Shown here: positions 61,346 to 64,000 of the stretch, piece after piece | Position numbering within the stretch: position 1 is the first letter of the stretch | How the letters are laid out: every line of letters starts with the position of its first letter | Source of the DNA: Lysobacterales bacterium 15-68-25 | Lineage (GTDB): Bacteria; Pseudomonadota; Gammaproteobacteria; Xanthomonadales; Rhodanobacteraceae | Length of the DNA stretch: 64,000 nt | Assembly (NCBI GenBank): GCA_002279065.1 | Contig: NCKB01000011.1 | Coordinates: 1-64,000, forward strand | Direction: 5' to 3' | Notes under the pieces: generated by a model | What the model was told of the DNA's origin: nothing | The model's database searches: none | What the model saw: only the letters and a program-made list of their open reading frames with translations | Program-made: the position numbers and the translations under genes

Positions 61346-63025
61346 CTACTCGGCGCGTACCCGGTAGGCTTCGGTCAGCGAGATGAGCCCGCGCCGGGCC
61401 ATACCCAGCGCAGCCTGGGTGATCGGCACCATGCCCTCGGCCAGCGCCGTTTCGTGGATGCGGTCGGCCTCGGCGCCCGGCACGATCAGCCGCCGGATCG
61501 CCGGGGAGATCCTCATCAGCTCGTACACCGCCGCGCGCCGGAACACGCCGGAGCCGTTGCAGCGGTGGCAGCCGCGCCCGATGAAAAAGGCCTCGTCCGG
61601 CGCAACGCCCATCACGGCACGGATGTGCTCGGGCGGCTGCTCCGGCTCGCGACAGTGTTCGCAGGTCAGCCGCACCAGCCGCTGCGCCATCACGGCCAGC
61701 AGCGAGGCACGCACCAGGAACGGTTCCACACCGAGATCGAGCAGCCGGGTGATGGTGGTGGCCGCGGTGTTGGTGTGCAGCGTGCTCAGCACCAGATGGC
61801 CGGTGAGCGCGCTTTCGATCGCGATGTCCGCCGTCTCGCGGTCGCGGATCTCGCCCACCATGATCGTGTCCGGGTCGTGGCGGAGGAAGTTGCGCAACGC
61901 GCTGGCGAAGGTGAAGCCGGCAGGGCGGTTCACCTGCATCTGCTGGATGCCGGCGATGTGGAATTCCACCGGCTCCTCGATGGTGAGGATGTTGATGCGC
62001 TGCTTGCGCATCTCCAGCAGCATGGCGTAGAGCGTGGTGGACTTGCCGCAGCCGGTGGGGCCGGTGGTGAGGAACACGCCGTGGCTGGAGTTCATCAGGT
62101 CGTCCAGCGCGAGCCTGTCCTCCGGCGTCAGGCCGATCTCTTCGAGCGTCTTGAGGCTTTCGGCGACGTCCAGCAGGCGCACGACCACGCTCTCGCCGAA
62201 CACCGTGGGCAGCACCGACACGCGCAGGTCCACCTTCTTGCCCTGTTCGGTGGAGAAGGTGGCGCGCCCGTCCTGCGGCATGCGGTGCTCGGCCAGGTTC
62301 ATCGAGGCGATCACCTTGATGCGGCTGACCAGTGCCGGCGCCAGCGTGCGCAGGAAGTGCCGGATCGGCACCATGTCGTCGTCGATGCGGTAGAGCAGTT
62401 CCACCGAGTGCTCACCGGGACGGAAGTGGATGTCCGAGGCGCGGCTGGCGATCGCTTCGGCGATCACCGACTGGATGATCTTCACCACCGGCATTTCGCC
62501 GGCCAGCCGCTTCCAGTCGTCCACACCGTGCTCGGCGCCGTTGTGGTCCAGTCCCAGGCGACGGACCAGCTCGGCGTCCTCGATCAGGTCGTAGTGTTGG
62601 CCGACGGCCTCGCGCAGGGCACGTTCGTGGGCGACCAGCAGCACCACCCGCTCGCGCGAGACGAAGTCGACCGCGGTCAGCAGCGACGGTTCGGTGGTGG
62701 CGTCGACCGCCACCGCGACGCAGCCGCGCGCGCTCAGCAGGGGCACGGCATGCAGCTTGCGCGCGCTGGCCGCCGGCAGCAGCGCCAGCGCAGCCGGATC
62801 GGCCTCCACGCCGGCCAGGTCCACCAGCGGCAGCCCGAATGCCTCGGCCCGCTTCCAGGAAGCGTCGCCGTCGTCGCCGGCCAGGGCGGTCCATGCTTCC
62901 CGTGTCACGTGCAGGCCCTCGAGGGCGCGGTTCGGATCGCCGGCGGCATAGGCCACGAGATAGGCCGCCAGCTGCTCCGGCTGGCGGATGACCGGCACGA
63001 GGCCGGTGTGCTTGTCGCTGATCAT
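61346..63025 (-). CDS. GspE/PilB-type secretion or pilus assembly ATPase
   Basis: 559 aa from ATG 63025 (MISDKHTG). N-terminal GspE_N region (residues about 60-160), then the ATPase core: Walker A GPTGCGKST, Asp box ILTIEEPVEF, Walker B IMVGEIRDRETADIA, His box HLVLSTLHTN. The zinc tetracysteine CEHC ... CHRCNG is present near residues 450-490. No T2SS or type IV pilus gene is adjacent, so this may be a paralogue for another machine or a stand-alone copy. Confidence 0.93.
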   Translation of the reverse strand: MISDKHTGLVPVIRQPEQLAAYLVAYAAGDPNRALEGLHVTREAWTALAGDDGDASWKRAEAFGLPLVDLAGVEADPAALALLPAASARKLHAVPLLSARGCVAVAVDATTEPSLLTAVDFVSRERVVLLVAHERALREAVGQHYDLIEDAELVRRLGLDHNGAEHGVDDWKRLAGEMPVVKIIQSVIAEAIASRASDIHFRPGEHSVELLYRIDDDMVPIRHFLRTLAPALVSRIKVIASMNLAEHRMPQDGRATFSTEQGKKVDLRVSVLPTVFGESVVVRLLDVAESLKTLEEIGLTPEDRLALDDLMNSSHGVFLTTGPTGCGKSTTLYAMLLEMRKQRINILTIEEPVEFHIAGIQQMQVNRPAGFTFASALRNFLRHDPDTIMVGEIRDRETADIAIESALTGHLVLSTLHTNTAATTITRLLDLGVEPFLVRASLLAVMAQRLVRLTCEHCREPEQPPEHIRAVMGVAPDEAFFIGRGCHRCNGSGVFRRAAVYELMRISPAIRRLIVPGAEADRIHETALAEGMVPITQAALGMARRGLISLTEAYRVRAE

Positions 63026-63126
63026 CTGGCCCCCTGTAGCGTTCCCGGCTAGTGATAGCACGCTTGCGCACAGGCAACGTGACCGCCGTCAATCTGCACC
63101 AGGGTCGCCACCCGCGGATGCGTTGC

Positions 63127-64000
63127 CTACGCCTTGTCGCCGCCCATCGCCTCGGCCGCCAGGTCGATGAACGCGCGTACCTTGGGGGTGAGGAAGCGGC
63201 GACTGGCGAACACCGCGTGCACCGGCACCTCCGGCAGCGACCAGTCCGCCAGCACCGCGCGCAGCTGCCGGCGGCGCACGCCCTCCGCGGCCACCACGTG
63301 CGGCAGCGAGGCGATGCCCAGTCCGGCGATGGCGGCGTCGCGCACCGCGAACACGCTGTTGGCGCGCAGCCGCGGGCGCAGGGCGATGCGTTGCTCGTGG
63401 CCATCGCGCCGTAGTGTCCAGGCGACGGCGCGACGGCCGGCGATGAAGGCCAGCGTCTCGTGCCCGTCGAGCTCGTCCGGCGTGGCCGGCGTGCCGTGCC
63501 GGGCGAGGTAGCCGGGCGCCGCGTAGAGCCCGTAGTGCAGCGCGCCGAGCCGGCGCGCGGCCAGCGTGGAGTCGGGCAGGGTACCGACGCGGATTGCCAG
63601 GTCGAAGCCGTCGTGCACGATGTCCACGATGCGGCCGGTGTAGTCGGCATCCACCCGCACCTGCGGGTGGCGCTGCAGGTAGCGGTGGATCCAGCCGCCG
63701 ACCGCGATCATCCCGAACTCCACGCCGCAGGTGAGCCTGAGCGTCCCGGTGGGCTCGCCCTGCGCCTGCTGCACGGTGCGCTGCGCGTCCTCCACCGCAT
63801 CGAGGACGCCGCAGGCGCGCTCGTGGAACGCCCGGCCGATCTCGGTCAGCGACAGCGAGCGGGTGGTGCGCTCGAGCAGGCGCACGCCCAGTTCGCGTTC
63901 GAGCTGGCTGACCACGCGCGAGAGATGGGCCTTGCGGGTGTCCAGCAGCTCGGCCGCGCCGGTGAAGCTGCCGGCCTGCACCACCTTCACGAAGGCACGC
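63127..64000 (-). CDS. LysR family regulator, 5' end beyond the window
   Basis: Partial: the frame runs past 64000, and the visible first residues read AFVKVVQAGSF, a LysR HTH start minus its first 6-8 residues. The remaining HTH (GAAELLDTRKAHLSRVVSQLERELG) and effector domain (GTLRLTCGVEFGMIAVG, RIVDIVHDGFDLAIRVG) follow to a stop at 63127. GTG 63990 is only a codon in the frame, not the start. Next gene left: GspE-type ATPase on the same strand, 101 bp away. Confidence 0.93.
   Translation of the reverse strand, partial: RAFVKVVQAGSFTGAAELLDTRKAHLSRVVSQLERELGVRLLERTTRSLSLTEIGRAFHERACGVLDAVEDAQRTVQQAQGEPTGTLRLTCGVEFGMIAVGGWIHRYLQRHPQVRVDADYTGRIVDIVHDGFDLAIRVGTLPDSTLAARRLGALHYGLYAAPGYLARHGTPATPDELDGHETLAFIAGRRAVAWTLRRDGHEQRIALRPRLRANSVFAVRDAAIAGLGIASLPHVVAAEGVRRRQLRAVLADWSLPEVPVHAVFASRRFLTPKVRAFIDLAAEAMGGDKA

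Noticed and set aside
60770-63052. Plus-strand frame of about 760 codons across the GspE-type gene
   Set aside because: Antisense shadow; the minus-strand ATPase has all its motifs.

Overview
The window is high-GC Gammaproteobacterial chromosome. Gene content points to Xanthomonadales, most likely Rhodanobacteraceae or Xanthomonadaceae. The clues are NPP-type phosphodiesterases like the Xanthomonas enzyme, a large TonB-dependent receptor, DUF2058, DUF3429 and DUF4865 proteins, cytochrome P460, and dispersed hairpin repeats. This assignment is inference; no rRNA or tRNA gene is present to confirm it. I saw no CRISPR array, intact insertion sequence or complete prophage.

1-16.1 kb is ordinary chromosome. 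It holds tandem phosphodiesterase lipoproteins, an Lnt-like acyltransferase with an overlapping TetR gene, an alkylation-repair pair (Ada/AlkA fusion plus Ogt), a barstar-like protein, SoxR with a clear SoxR box, a HAD phosphatase, an S41-like peptidase, a TPR protein and a lone hutU.

16.1-29.2 kb is accessory in character. Straight after hutU comes an abrupt AT-rich two-gene cassette: an ABC-type ATPase and a small protein with a PD-(D/E)XK-like residue pattern. It has the layout of a two-component defence system and is the best candidate for something undescribed. Around and beyond it lie two families of dispersed hairpin repeats, an AT-rich orphan gene, the relic of a REP-associated tyrosine transposase (RAYT), and ordinary genes (GlxA-type regulator, cytochrome P460, CPBP protease, GYD, VOC proteins). 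An exported six-hairpin-type protein sits behind two perfect LacI-type palindromes.

29.2-43.5 kb is mixed. It contains a TAP-like hydrolase divergent from a MocR regulator that lacks the PLP lysine, detoxification genes, and a LysR gene divergent from a CMD/DUF4865/tautomerase operon. It also has a VOC pseudogene broken by one frameshift, a TerC protein, and a possible zinc-finger nuclease.

43.5-64 kb is mainly envelope, stress and signalling genes: TonB receptor, lipoproteins, several VOC proteins including FosA, LysR/DJ-1, a GH16 glucanase, DbpA helicase, a cold-shock protein, and a DgcZ-like diguanylate cyclase whose frame appears to start at ATC. An orphan GspE/PilB ATPase and a LysR gene cut by the window end complete it. 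Most genes are single or in pairs. The clearest functional links are DNA-alkylation repair, SoxR with its box, the LysR/CMD operon and the ATPase/nuclease-like cassette.
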